From: Melioribacteraceae bacterium | GTDB taxonomy: Bacteria > Bacteroidota > Ignavibacteria > Ignavibacteriales > Melioribacteraceae | Length of the DNA: 61,572 bases | Reading direction: 5' to 3' | NCBI GenBank assembly: GCA_021740785.1 | Contig: JAIOZI010000025.1 | Coordinates: forward strand, 1 to 61,572 | In this document: positions 16,391 through 26,187 of the stretch, one piece after another | Position numbering within the stretch: the first letter of the stretch is position 1 | Layout of the letters: every line of letters begins with the position of its first letter | Made by a program: the position numbers and the translations under genes | Notes under the pieces: generated by a model | The model's database searches: none | The model's input: the letters and a program-made list of their open reading frames with translations, nothing else | Told to the model about the DNA's origin: nothing

Positions 16391-17299
16391 ATGGAACTTC
16401 GAAATTTATTTTCATTTTTTTTATTAGTTGCTTTTACAATTTTACTTTCAAGCTGCGGTGAAGAAAAACCGAACGCCTCACCTGAATACATTAAAGAAAT
16501 AAATGATTGGGATCAGAGACGTGTTGAAAATCTTAAACGTGAAACCGGCTGGTTGAATTTAGTGGGTTTGTATTGGCTTGAAGAAGGAAGGAATACTTTC
16601 GGTGCCGACGAGAATAACGATTTAATTTTCCCTTCAAATGCACCGGGATTTATCGGGACATTCACTCTCGAAGACAGCACGGTTTCCATATCCGTAAATG
16701 ATGATGTTGATGTTACAGTCGGCGGAAACCCGGTAACCAATATGATATTAAGAAGCGATATGGAAGACAGCACAACGGTTATGGAGTATAAATCCCTTAG
16801 ATGGTTTGTTATTCAAAGGGAGGAGAAATTTGGAATAAGGCTGCGTGACCTGGAAGCCGAACTTGTTAAAAATTTTGAAGGAATAGAACGTTTCACAATT
16901 AATGAGGATTGGAAAATACCGGCAGAATATTCGGTGTTCGATGAACCGCGTACGATGCAGGTCCCTTCGATAATAGGAACAGTTACAGATGAAACGGTTT
17001 ACGGCGAATTAAAGTTTTCGGTTAAAGGCAGCAATTACAGTTTAACTCCAATCACTTCGGGCAGCGGTTACTTTTTAGTATTTGCGGATGAAACAAGCGG
17101 AGAAGAGACTTACGGAGCTGGCAGATTTTTATATGTTGAAGGAGCTGATTCAACCGGACATACTGTAATAGATTTCAACAAAGCCTACAATCCGCCGTGT
17201 GCATTTACAAAGTATGCTACATGTCCGCTCCCGCCAAAAGAAAATTATCTTAAGCTAAGAATTACAGCGGGCGAGAAAAACTACGGGGAGGGACATTAG
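16391..17299 (+). CDS. DUF1684 family lipoprotein
   Basis: The 302-residue protein has a lipoprotein signal ending in LLSSCGEE (lipid on Cys near residue 22). The DUF1684 pattern is complete: WDQRRVENLKRETGWLN-VGLYWL near residue 45, LRSDM and WFVIQREEKFGIRLRD in the middle, and TYGAGRFL, DFNKAYNPPCAFTKYATCPLPP at the end. The biochemical role of the family is unknown. It is a single gene, convergent with the M28 peptidase gene. Confidence 0.9.
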   Translation: MELRNLFSFFLLVAFTILLSSCGEEKPNASPEYIKEINDWDQRRVENLKRETGWLNLVGLYWLEEGRNTFGADENNDLIFPSNAPGFIGTFTLEDSTVSISVNDDVDVTVGGNPVTNMILRSDMEDSTTVMEYKSLRWFVIQREEKFGIRLRDLEAELVKNFEGIERFTINEDWKIPAEYSVFDEPRTMQVPSIIGTVTDETVYGELKFSVKGSNYSLTPITSGSGYFLVFADETSGEETYGAGRFLYVEGADSTGHTVIDFNKAYNPPCAFTKYATCPLPPKENYLKLRITAGEKNYGEGH

Positions 17300-17316
17300 T
17301 TTATTAATTCCGCTTA

Positions 17317-18864
17317 TCATTCTTCGGCTTCATTTAAGGCAAGCCTGCTTTCTTTATTTGCGATTTTCACGGCAATGCCTCCGACCAGCTTTGTAACTTT
17401 ATAGATTTTCTCAAAGTTAATTTTCTCAACTGTATCGGTAGCTTTGTGATAATCGGTCTGCATATAATCATAAAAGAAAACTATCGGTATATTTCGATTT
17501 GCATAATGCACATGATCACTCCTGTAATAAAACCGGTTCGGATCGCCCGGATCATCAAACCGGTAATCGAGTGTAAAATATCCGCCGGCATAATTAACTT
17601 CTTCTACAATTTCTTTTAATTCGGAACTTAATTTATCAGAGCCGATGGAATAGAGGCTATCGACACTTTCTCTTCCGACCATATCGATATTTATATTGAC
17701 CACGGCATTTTCAATCCAGTCCGAATTACTTGTCAAATATTTTGCTCCAAGCAGTCCTTTCTCTTCCGCAGTATGGAAAATAAAAACAATTGATCTCTCA
17801 TTATTTTTATTGAGAGCAAGCTGCCGAGCGGTTTCAAGAATTGCAACTGTTCCCGAGCCGTTATCATCGGCACCGTTATAAACCTGATCCCCGGAGACAC
17901 CAACATGATCATAATGCCCGCCGATTGTTACGTATTCGCTTTTTAACACTTCGTTATTACCGGGCAATATTCCGATAATATTCCGCGCCGATCTCAACTC
18001 ATTATATGTACCGAAGTTGAACTGAGCAGTTTTGGAAAGTTGAAAAGGTTCTATTATTTCATTCGAATCCAGTTTTGCTTTTATATCATCGTAACTATAT
18101 ACTTCTTGTTCAAACAGGTATTTGGCTGCATCCAAATTAGCGATTGCTGCAGGAATCAAATCAGAAGGTTCATCATCCTCATTTGATGGCAGCGAATAGC
18201 TACCGGTAAAAGCAGAACCGGCAATAAAATCCCAATACTGCATCCAGCTTTCACTAATAATACTTATAATCCCCACAGCGCCTTTTTCTGCGGCAAGCTT
18301 TCTTTTGTACCGGCTGTCAAACCGGCGCATATCTTCACTCGTAAAACCGGGAACAGCTTCGGATGAAGGAATGCCGCTCAATACCAGTACAATTTTGTTT
18401 TTAACATCCAACCCGGAATAATCATCATATTTTTTTTCTTCGGATGAAATTCCATATCCGGCAAAAACAATTTCACCTTTTAAGCCCGAAAACTTTTCCG
18501 AAGGGAGCCCGCCTCTTCTTGAAATCACAATATCTTCACCGGAAACAATTATTGATTCCGTACCATCATGATTAAAGACAATATTTGCTCCATCCGAAAT
18601 TCCGGTTACCTGTAAATCGAATTCTTGAAAATAGGTTCCGCTATCACCGAAAGGTTCGATTCCGTATTTCTGGAGTTCTTTAGAGATAAAAAGTGAAGCA
18701 ATTTTTTCTCCGTGTTGAGTTGCTTCTCTGCCTTCAAGTAAATCGTCTGCTAAAAATTCCAGATTCGACTTTAACTGAACTATGCTTGTTTGCTTATCAA
18801 GTTGTGCAGAAACCGATATCTGGAGTAAAATAAACAAAAACAAGCCGGTTGAATATTTTTTCAT
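17317..18864 (-). CDS. Secreted M28 family aminopeptidase
   Basis: This 515-residue zinc peptidase has a signal peptide cut near residue 20. A PA-type insert is visible near residues 120-230 (IVFAGYGISSEEKKYDDY). The catalytic core carries the two-zinc ligand set in GGHYDHVG, YNGADDNGSGT, HTAEEKGLLGA and a final histidine in TDYHKATDT. It should remove N-terminal residues from peptides outside the cytoplasm. A paralogue lies at 20754-22418. Separated by 17 bases from the convergent DUF1684 gene. Confidence 0.92.
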   Translation of the reverse strand: MKKYSTGLFLFILLQISVSAQLDKQTSIVQLKSNLEFLADDLLEGREATQHGEKIASLFISKELQKYGIEPFGDSGTYFQEFDLQVTGISDGANIVFNHDGTESIIVSGEDIVISRRGGLPSEKFSGLKGEIVFAGYGISSEEKKYDDYSGLDVKNKIVLVLSGIPSSEAVPGFTSEDMRRFDSRYKRKLAAEKGAVGIISIISESWMQYWDFIAGSAFTGSYSLPSNEDDEPSDLIPAAIANLDAAKYLFEQEVYSYDDIKAKLDSNEIIEPFQLSKTAQFNFGTYNELRSARNIIGILPGNNEVLKSEYVTIGGHYDHVGVSGDQVYNGADDNGSGTVAILETARQLALNKNNERSIVFIFHTAEEKGLLGAKYLTSNSDWIENAVVNINIDMVGRESVDSLYSIGSDKLSSELKEIVEEVNYAGGYFTLDYRFDDPGDPNRFYYRSDHVHYANRNIPIVFFYDYMQTDYHKATDTVEKINFEKIYKVTKLVGGIAVKIANKESRLALNEAEE

Positions 18865-18926
18865 AATAATCCATTCTATTTATCTGTTAAAATAAGCTAT
18901 AAAATCTTTTTAAGAAACAAGTTTAT

Positions 18927-19142
18927 CCCAAAAAATTCATTGGAAATGAATTTTTTGCCGGAGATCGCTCATAAAATGTTTTGTTAAATCATTTTATGTT
19001 GCGGGATTAACACCGACAATTTGTAAGAAAAATATTTTACTCAAATAACGAATTCCAAAATTTCTATATGGCTAAGTATTTGATATTTCTCAACTTACAA
19101 ATTGTCGGCACGAAGGGCAGATTTTCCAATGGAAAATCTGGG
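18927..19142 (+). mobile_element. MITE-like repeat, copy B (complete)
   Basis: The 216-bp non-coding element starts CCCA and ends TGGG. It is flanked by TTTAT at 18922-18926 and 19143-19147, a 5-bp target duplication. The ends form imperfect inverted repeats of about 20 bases (CCCA-A---T-CATTGGAAA). It contains a perfect CAAAAAATTCATT/AATGAATTTTTTG hairpin, a damaged second hairpin, a 15-bp inverted pair CCGACAATTTGTAAG/CTTACAAATTGTCGG and CAGATTTTCC-AAT-GGAAAATCTG. The rest of the 424-bp gap between genes holds nothing else I can name. A short open frame through the element is chance. Confidence 0.85.
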
Positions 19143-19287
19143 TTTATAAAAAAAGCACTGGTATTATTACCTAATAAAAAATTATTCCAAATTACATATA
19201 TTAAGTTATGGGGGAATTTATTATTTTTATCATTTCTAAAATCACTTTACAAACTAAATAAAACATTAAACATTTCGGGAGAAAAAA

Positions 19288-20697
19288 ATGCTCAGATTTT
19301 TCAATATGCCTTTTTTATTGGTTTTAATATTTATAACAGGGATTAACGCGCAGAACCAAGTGGAACTCTTCAAAAATGAACTACCAGATAGAGTTGTAAA
19401 CAACACAGAACTAGCCGATATGGTTAATATTAATATTTCCCATAAAGCGAAAGTGAATCCCAAATTACTTTATACTTATTTCAATTATTTAGAAAGTGTA
19501 TATAACAAAAAGTCTTCGTTGGATACAAAGAAATTACTAGATAAAGAAAGAAGCATGAATTCGGATTTTATTGAAATGAAAAATGAATGGATTGAAAAAA
19601 ATATCAGCATAATTAAGGATATAGATCTTGAAGGAAGAACCAGAGATAGAGTGTTGGAATATTATTATGATCAAATTAAAGATGTACCGAAAACCGAACA
19701 TATTGAAGCTATAAATTCGCAGAATGATCAAAACATTATCGATTATTTGGTTTTCAAATACTATTCAGGAAATCCCGAATTACGGTATGATTCACAAACC
19801 GATTATCAAGTAAAAAGATCTGAAGCAGAAAAAAGAATAATGAATAAAATTGAAGACTTCCGTAATCTTAATGAATCCGAAGTTTCAGTTAATCTTGATT
19901 ATTATATTGAATATCTATTTGATCACTGGTATTTATTTGCCGGTGTAAATAATTCCCCTTCAACTTCAAGTAATGTCAAATCATACGATATCATCCTTAG
20001 TCTATTGGATAAATCAACCAACATCGCTAATATCGATAATTTTTATTTCGGTGCGGGGTTCACTTTTTTTAATACCTCATATAAAATAACTGAGAACTAT
20101 TATTTAATTCCCCTAGAACGGAACCTTGATGTAGAAAAATCATTTAATGCTATGAGCTTCAACGCTAACTTTGGTTATCTACTTCAGCTGAAAGAGAATT
20201 TCAGCTATTTTACATTTTTGCGATTTGAATTAGCATATATGCTGGGAGTTCAAAACCAGGATCTGGAACTGGACCAAGGTTTAAATGAGCATATTGATTT
20301 AGGTGACTATAGAATTACAAAGGAAGCTGAATTTACTGAAGATAATATTAAGATCAATTCTTATAATTCCATTACATTTCAAATTACAACGCCTTTCTTT
20401 TTTATAGATGATAATTTCTATCTCGAAGCCGGAGTACTTGCTGCTTATAATACAATAGATTATCAAGCTAATTATCAATACAATTATTACAGGAAAGAAG
20501 AACAAGCTACTTTAGCAGGATGGCACACTGAATATTTGGATCAAGGAGTTTCAGGTTTAATTTCTGAAGATAATTCTATTAGTAAATTTGTTCTTCTGCC
20601 GAGTATAAATGTTATGTATTCGTTCCCGGAACTGCTGTATTGTAAATTGAATTTTGCGGTTAAATCCGCAACGCTTCAGTTCGGAATATCCTTTTAA
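19288..20697 (+). CDS. Secreted protein of unknown function
   Basis: The 469-residue protein starts with a signal peptide (MLRFFNMPFLLVLIFITGINA). The first half is hydrophilic and helical, rich in Glu, Lys and Asn. From about residue 220 it changes to alternating strands with many Tyr and Phe, ending in LNFAVKSATLQFGISF, which suggests an outer-membrane barrel half. I recognise no family. It stands alone and is followed by a good terminator. An outer-membrane protein with a periplasmic helical domain is the best description. Confidence 0.7.
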   Translation: MLRFFNMPFLLVLIFITGINAQNQVELFKNELPDRVVNNTELADMVNINISHKAKVNPKLLYTYFNYLESVYNKKSSLDTKKLLDKERSMNSDFIEMKNEWIEKNISIIKDIDLEGRTRDRVLEYYYDQIKDVPKTEHIEAINSQNDQNIIDYLVFKYYSGNPELRYDSQTDYQVKRSEAEKRIMNKIEDFRNLNESEVSVNLDYYIEYLFDHWYLFAGVNNSPSTSSNVKSYDIILSLLDKSTNIANIDNFYFGAGFTFFNTSYKITENYYLIPLERNLDVEKSFNAMSFNANFGYLLQLKENFSYFTFLRFELAYMLGVQNQDLELDQGLNEHIDLGDYRITKEAEFTEDNIKINSYNSITFQITTPFFFIDDNFYLEAGVLAAYNTIDYQANYQYNYYRKEEQATLAGWHTEYLDQGVSGLISEDNSISKFVLLPSINVMYSFPELLYCKLNFAVKSATLQFGISF

Positions 20698-20706
20698 TTA
20701 ATTGAC

Positions 20707-20743
20707 GGGACAGCATTAAAAATAATGCCGTCCCGGATTTTTA
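20707..20743 (+). terminator. Rho-independent terminator after the 19288-20697 gene
   Basis: The stem GGGAC-A-GCATT pairs with AATGC-C-GTCCC around an AAAAATA loop and is followed by GGATTTTTAT. It lies ten bases after the stop codon on the plus strand and separates it from the convergent M28 gene. Confidence 0.85.
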
Positions 20744-20753
20744 TAATACGAAG

Positions 20754-22418
20754 CTATTCTGTTGTAATCTGATCAAGCGGCAGGTCTGAAGTTGCAATAT
20801 GCCAGATTTGACTAAACCCGAGTTTGATAATCTTCGTCATTTTATCAAAATTTGCTTTATTTACATGATCGGTATATTGATGATAATCGGGATGGAAACC
20901 AGCCATGTAATAGAAAACCGGAATATCTTTGGAAGAGAATGATGAATGATCACTTCCGCCGCGAGGCTGAGGCGATGGACGGAAACTGATTTCAAGTCCG
21001 AGGTTCAAATCATCATTATATTTTACCGCTGTATCTTCAAACAATTTTACACTTTCAGTATAATTCATACTGCATTTAACGCCGAGTGAATCGTCGTCGT
21101 CATCTCGTGAAATCATATCATAATTGAGATTAAGAATCACTTTATCCATCTCCTCCCAGTTATCGGCAAAATATCTCGAACCGAGAAGACCCTTCTCTTC
21201 GCCTGTCCATGCAGCAAAGACGATTGTCTTTTTTGGCTTAACGCCGGATTCTGCAAATGCTTTTGCAATCGTCCAAACTCCAACCGTTCCAGAACCATTA
21301 TCATCGGATCCGTTCCAGATATACTCCTGATTCGTTCCCACATGATCATAGTGCCCGCCTACAACGATGATTTCATCGGGATTTTCACCTTCAATTTTCC
21401 CGACAACATTTCTGACCTTTATAATCTCGGATTTTACACTTGTCTTAAGATAAATCGATTTACCATCCAGTTCTTTTGAATCCGGCTCCATATCTACTTT
21501 TGCTGATTCTTCAAAATCTTCAAAGTTAATTCCGGAATTTTTAATCAATTCATTTGCAGCGCGGCTGCTTAAATATATTGTGCTCATCGAAGAGGACAAT
21601 TCATCACCGGGCAGGGTTAAACGTCCCATCTGACCGGCAGTTAGTCTTTCTGCACCTTCAAAATTTTCACCATTGTATCTGAATTTGTCATTATCCGCCC
21701 ATCCGAGAGCTGCATCGCCGTCAAGATTTATTGAGATAATTCCTAATGCACCTGTCTCTTCCGCCCACTGACTTTTGTTGCGTCTCAAATACCATTCTGC
21801 ATATCTTCCTTCGGGATGAAATTTTTTGTACGCTTCGGATGATGTATCTTTATGCCCGGGATAACCATCAAGCACAAGCAAAATTTTGCCCTCTGTATCT
21901 ACACCTTCGAAATCATTGTAACCGTAATCATCATTTTTATATCCGTAACCTGCGAACACAACCTCTGCTGTAGCCTCCGTTCCAACCGTACCGGTGTTTA
22001 CGTAAAAGTCAGTCCGGTAGCTTAAAATAATTTTTGACCCATCACTATTTATTAAAGCGAGTTCTTGATTTTCGCCAGGTTCATATTTAAGCAGACTAAA
22101 ATACTGATAGTAAGTTTGGAATTGATACGGTTCTTTACCTGCTCTTCTTTCATCTCTGCTTGGAATAACCCATTCCATATCACCGGCGGGTTCAATTCCC
22201 CAAATTTTAAATAGACTTACCAAATAATCGGCAGCCATATAAATACCTTTCGTTCCGGTCTCTCGCCCTTCCATCCAATCGGATGATAAAAATTCAAGCT
22301 GACCTTGAACGGCGGTCTCGTTTATTGCCGACAATCCCTTTTCATAAGAACCGCTCTGAGCATTTGTTATCGAAATACTTATTAATAAAACGAATAATAA
22401 TAAGGAAAGTTTTTTCAT
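20754..22418 (-). CDS. Secreted M28 family peptidase, second paralogue
   Basis: About 554 residues from the ATG at 22416-22418, which is preceded by a GGGGG ribosome binding site; the longer frame upstream is less likely. Signal peptide MKKLSLLLFVLLISISITNAQ. A PA-like insert near residues 140-300 contains VVFAGYGY. The zinc site is seen in GGHYDHVG, NGSDDNGSGT, TGEEKGLLGSRYF and a final PDYHQYTDH. Same architecture as 17317-18864 but clearly diverged, so an older duplication. Role: peptide degradation outside the cytoplasm. Confidence 0.92.
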   Translation of the reverse strand: MKKLSLLLFVLLISISITNAQSGSYEKGLSAINETAVQGQLEFLSSDWMEGRETGTKGIYMAADYLVSLFKIWGIEPAGDMEWVIPSRDERRAGKEPYQFQTYYQYFSLLKYEPGENQELALINSDGSKIILSYRTDFYVNTGTVGTEATAEVVFAGYGYKNDDYGYNDFEGVDTEGKILLVLDGYPGHKDTSSEAYKKFHPEGRYAEWYLRRNKSQWAEETGALGIISINLDGDAALGWADNDKFRYNGENFEGAERLTAGQMGRLTLPGDELSSSMSTIYLSSRAANELIKNSGINFEDFEESAKVDMEPDSKELDGKSIYLKTSVKSEIIKVRNVVGKIEGENPDEIIVVGGHYDHVGTNQEYIWNGSDDNGSGTVGVWTIAKAFAESGVKPKKTIVFAAWTGEEKGLLGSRYFADNWEEMDKVILNLNYDMISRDDDDDSLGVKCSMNYTESVKLFEDTAVKYNDDLNLGLEISFRPSPQPRGGSDHSSFSSKDIPVFYYMAGFHPDYHQYTDHVNKANFDKMTKIIKLGFSQIWHIATSDLPLDQITTE

Positions 22419-22525
22419 TAGTCCCCCAGGATTAATAATTAGCAATTGTTTTGTTTAATATAATTTTTTTCTAAACAAATAACTCACTTCGGCATCTCTT
22501 TATCTTTTTATAACAGTAAAAGTTC

Positions 22526-23389
22526 TCACCTGTTTTTTTTCAATCTATACAGCTGCCATGTCACGTACAAATTTTGGAACAAAATGTAAAAGACAGGTCC
22601 GATTACCGCTATAGGATTAATAAATGTTACCGACAGCCAAATTGTAAATCCGTTATTTTTCTGTCCGAGAGACTGACCCGCTTCCACATTCAATTCTTTA
22701 CCGCCGATTAAGTTGCCGGTAATAAAATTAAACGAGCATAGAATCAATGATGAAGCAGCTATAATAAATACAATTATAAATGATGAATCGTGTTCATTAA
22801 AAAGATAATTACTGGCTTTTGATGTTCCCAAATAAATTCCCATCACCAAAAAATAAAACGATTGATCTCTATGCTTGAGCAGGAATGAATGTATTGAGGG
22901 TAAAAAAGATTTGAGTAGATAAGCAGCCGCAAACGGAACAAAAAAAACAGTAAAGACGGGAGTTACAACATCCGCAAAAGAAATATTCAATTGCCTGCCC
23001 AGCATCAACGGAAAAAGAAAAGGGATTAACAAAGTCACAATTGCATTTGTTAGTAAAACGGAAACAACTGCAAACTCCACCTTACGTTTAAGCAGACTGA
23101 CAACAACCGGCGAAGCAAGTGCGGAAGGAGCAAGCGATGTTATAAATGCTGCAAGTGCAAGTGTCTCGTTGAAAGGATGTATCACATAAAAAAGTAAAAC
23201 CGGCGTAATAAGATTTACAAGAAGTATATATAAATGTTCTCTGCGAATTATGTTTTTATTTAATTCAATATCGAGAAACGCAAATAGCAGGAGTCCCATC
23301 AACATATATTTAAGAAGATATGAATAAGCATGTCCGTAAGGCAGAAGCACGCCGACCGAAATAGCCAGAACCAGGGCAATATTTTTCAT
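22526..23389 (-). CDS. BASS/bile acid:sodium symporter family transporter
   Basis: The 287-residue protein has about nine to ten membrane segments. The family's two helix-break regions are recognisable: APSALASPVVVSLL near residue 90, and GQSLGQKNNGFTIWLS near residue 240, which resembles the E-x-G-x-Q-N stretch of SBF proteins. It probably transports an organic anion. The substrate is not evident. A single gene, divergent from the MOSC gene. Confidence 0.75.
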   Translation of the reverse strand: MKNIALVLAISVGVLLPYGHAYSYLLKYMLMGLLLFAFLDIELNKNIIRREHLYILLVNLITPVLLFYVIHPFNETLALAAFITSLAPSALASPVVVSLLKRKVEFAVVSVLLTNAIVTLLIPFLFPLMLGRQLNISFADVVTPVFTVFFVPFAAAYLLKSFLPSIHSFLLKHRDQSFYFLVMGIYLGTSKASNYLFNEHDSSFIIVFIIAASSLILCSFNFITGNLIGGKELNVEAGQSLGQKNNGFTIWLSVTFINPIAVIGPVFYILFQNLYVTWQLYRLKKNR

Positions 23390-23477
23390 ATGGAAAATCT
23401 AAACAAAATGTTACATGCAAACAAAACTAATTATTCTTATAATAAGTTATTGATCAAAAAATTTTAAGTATCCTTTT

Positions 23478-24287
23478 ATGCATGAATACTTTTTAACCGG
23501 AATTTATATTTATCCCATCAAATCTCTCGGCGGTATTTTATTAAACGAATCGATTATTGACAAGCGAGGATTACGCTTCGACCGTAGATGGATGCTGGTT
23601 GATGAAAACAACCGGTTTTTATCACAAAGAGAACTTCCTCAAATGTCACAGCTTAATGTCAATATTAGTTATGATGAATTGATAATTGAGCATAAAAAAA
23701 ACAGGAAGACAGCAATCACGATACCGATTTCGCTTGTAAGCGATAAAAAGATAAATGCAGTTCTTCATAATGAAGATGTGTGCGGATATCACATTGCTGA
23801 TGAAATCGACGAATGGTTTTCCGATGTGCTGAATCATAAGTGTCGTTTAATAAAGATGACGGACGATATTATTAGATCTGTCGATAAAAAATATTCAGTA
23901 AATAATAATGAGTTAGTCGGATTCGCAGATGGTTATCCATTCCTTATAATCGGCGATGAATCATTAAATTTATTAAACAGTAAATTACAGTCTCCAGTCC
24001 CAATGCACAGATTCAGACCAAACATGGTATTTGGCGGCGGAACTGCTCATGATGAGGACGAATGGAAACACTTCACATTAAATAGAATTACTTTTCATGT
24101 TGTAAAACCATGTGCCCGATGCGTCATTACAACTATTGATCAAGACACGGCTCAAATTAACCAAGAACCACTGAAAACACTTGCTGCCTATCGAAAAACT
24201 GGCAGCAAGGTAATATTCGGACAGAATCTGCTTCATGATAAAAACGGTGAAATTAGAATCGGAGACATACTAACGCCCAAGAAATAA
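23478..24287 (+). CDS. MOSC domain protein (YcbX-like)
   Basis: The 269-residue protein has a MOSC N-terminal beta-barrel (IYIYPIKSLGG to FLSQRELPQM, residues 8-60), followed by the MOSC domain with MHRFRPNMVF, the cysteine segment KPCARCVITTIDQ and FGQNLL. The conserved Cys in PCARC is the sulfur-carrying residue in relatives. MOSC proteins serve molybdenum-cofactor sulfuration or N-hydroxylated base reduction. No ferredoxin domain is fused, unlike in E. coli YcbX. Confidence 0.88.
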   Translation: MHEYFLTGIYIYPIKSLGGILLNESIIDKRGLRFDRRWMLVDENNRFLSQRELPQMSQLNVNISYDELIIEHKKNRKTAITIPISLVSDKKINAVLHNEDVCGYHIADEIDEWFSDVLNHKCRLIKMTDDIIRSVDKKYSVNNNELVGFADGYPFLIIGDESLNLLNSKLQSPVPMHRFRPNMVFGGGTAHDEDEWKHFTLNRITFHVVKPCARCVITTIDQDTAQINQEPLKTLAAYRKTGSKVIFGQNLLHDKNGEIRIGDILTPKK

Positions 24288-24421
24288 TCCTTATTATATT
24301 TATGAGCCGAATCTAAAAACCCAATTTGAATATTTTTGATCTTGATAGTAATTTTACCTTTTTAGAGCAGGCTCATTATTAGATGAAACCCACTTTTATT
24401 ATATAACAACCGGACTGTAAA

Positions 24422-26083
24422 ATGAAAAAACATCTTATTTCCCTCACGCTTATTACAATTTTTATTTTCGGACAATTATTCGCACAAGAAAAATTTACCC
24501 GTGCAGATACTTTGCGCGGAATGCTGACACAATTGCGAACATGCTACGATCTTACTTTTTATCATATCGATATTAAAGTCGACCCGGATAAAAAAGAAAT
24601 TTCCGGGAGCAATATTATCGAATTTATTGCGGAAACCGATTTTAATAAAATGCAAATCGATCTCGATCAAAAAATGAAAATCGATAGGATCGTTTTTCAT
24701 GAGACGGAGTTAAAGTTTGAACGCGAGTTTGGAGCCGTATATATTTATTTCCCCGAACAAATAACAAAAAATTCGAGAGAATCAATCAAAGTCTATTTTA
24801 ACGGCAAACCAAAGGAAGCGAAAACTCCGCCATGGGATGGAGGAATAGTTTGGCAGGAAGACCCGGACGGGAATCCATGGGTCATGGCTACAACTCAAGG
24901 CGAAGGTGCAAGTTTGTGGTGCCCATGTAAAGACCATCAAAGTGACGAACCGGACAGTGTGCTTATTTCGGTAACATGTCCGCCCGGTCTGACTAATGTT
25001 TCCAACGGCAGATTAAGAAGTACCGAAGAATTATCCGACGGCTGGACAAAGTTCAACTGGTTTATAAGTTATCCGATCAATAATTATAACATTACAATCA
25101 ACATTGGTAAGTTTGCTCATATCACGGATGTCTTCGAAGGTGAGAACGAATTGACTCTTGACTATTACGTGCTTCCTCAGAATATTAAAAAAGCTAAAGT
25201 TCATTTCGCGGAAGTAAAAGATATGCTTTCATGTTTTGAAAAATATTTCGGCGCTTATCCCTTTACACGCGACGGCTACAAATTGGTGGAATCTTCTCAC
25301 TGGGGAATGGAGCATCAATCGGCGGTGGCTTACGGAAACAAATATATGAAAGGGCAATTCGGAAGATCACAAAGTGCGGAAGGGTTACTTTTCGATTTTA
25401 TAATTATTCACGAGACTGCTCACGAGTGGTGGGGCAACAGTATTACGTCAAGAGATATTGCCGATATGTGGATACATGAGGGATTCGGAGTTTATGCCGA
25501 AGCCCTTTATGTTGAATGCAGATGGGGGTATGATGCGGCAATGCGGTACCTTACCGGAATTGCACAAAACGTGAGAAATGATAAACCGGTTATTGGTCCG
25601 TATAACGTTAACAAAACCGGTTCCGGTGATATGTATCCAAAAGGAGCATTGATGCTGAATACACTGCGCCATGTAATTAATAACGATGATCTATGGTTTG
25701 CCGCAATTAAAGGTCTGGCGGAAGAATTTAAATATCAGACCGTAACTACGGAAGAAATTCTCTCGGCAATGAATGATGCGTTCGGTAAAAATTATTCTTA
25801 TCTCTTTGATCAATATCTGAGATACCAGCACATTCCGACATTGGATATTGTACTCGAAATTCATCATAATTCTATTAATGCTCGTTACAAATGGACTGCT
25901 GACGTTAAAGATTTTAAAATGCCTATTCAAATTACAACCGGTAAAGATAAATATGAATTTATTGAACCGACAAAAATGTGGCAGTCGATTGAAACTTCTT
26001 TAGAGAATCCCGAAGCTTTCAAGGTTGCTACGGATAAATTTTTTGTGGATGTAAATCTCAGCCGCAATTACTTTACAAAATAA
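24422..26083 (+). CDS. Secreted M1 family metallopeptidase
   Basis: The 553-residue protein has a signal peptide (cut near FGQLFAQ). An N-terminal beta-sandwich is followed by the catalytic domain with SHWGMEHQSAVAY in place of the GAMEN motif. The zinc site HETAHEWWGN is near residue 330, and the third ligand glutamate lies in WIHEGFGVYAE. It should act as an aminopeptidase at the surface or in the periplasm. At 553 residues it lacks the long C-terminal helical domain of aminopeptidase N. The next gene encodes a lipoprotein dipeptidase, so the pair may complete peptide breakdown. Confidence 0.92.
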   Translation: MKKHLISLTLITIFIFGQLFAQEKFTRADTLRGMLTQLRTCYDLTFYHIDIKVDPDKKEISGSNIIEFIAETDFNKMQIDLDQKMKIDRIVFHETELKFEREFGAVYIYFPEQITKNSRESIKVYFNGKPKEAKTPPWDGGIVWQEDPDGNPWVMATTQGEGASLWCPCKDHQSDEPDSVLISVTCPPGLTNVSNGRLRSTEELSDGWTKFNWFISYPINNYNITINIGKFAHITDVFEGENELTLDYYVLPQNIKKAKVHFAEVKDMLSCFEKYFGAYPFTRDGYKLVESSHWGMEHQSAVAYGNKYMKGQFGRSQSAEGLLFDFIIIHETAHEWWGNSITSRDIADMWIHEGFGVYAEALYVECRWGYDAAMRYLTGIAQNVRNDKPVIGPYNVNKTGSGDMYPKGALMLNTLRHVINNDDLWFAAIKGLAEEFKYQTVTTEEILSAMNDAFGKNYSYLFDQYLRYQHIPTLDIVLEIHHNSINARYKWTADVKDFKMPIQITTGKDKYEFIEPTKMWQSIETSLENPEAFKVATDKFFVDVNLSRNYFTK

Positions 26084-26187
26084 ATCACATAACATTTCTT
26101 CGACGGTAAAAAATCTTTGTTGTAAAATAGGATGTTTTATATTATTTGTATATTTGCAAAACTCTAACAGCAAACAATGAGGTGACG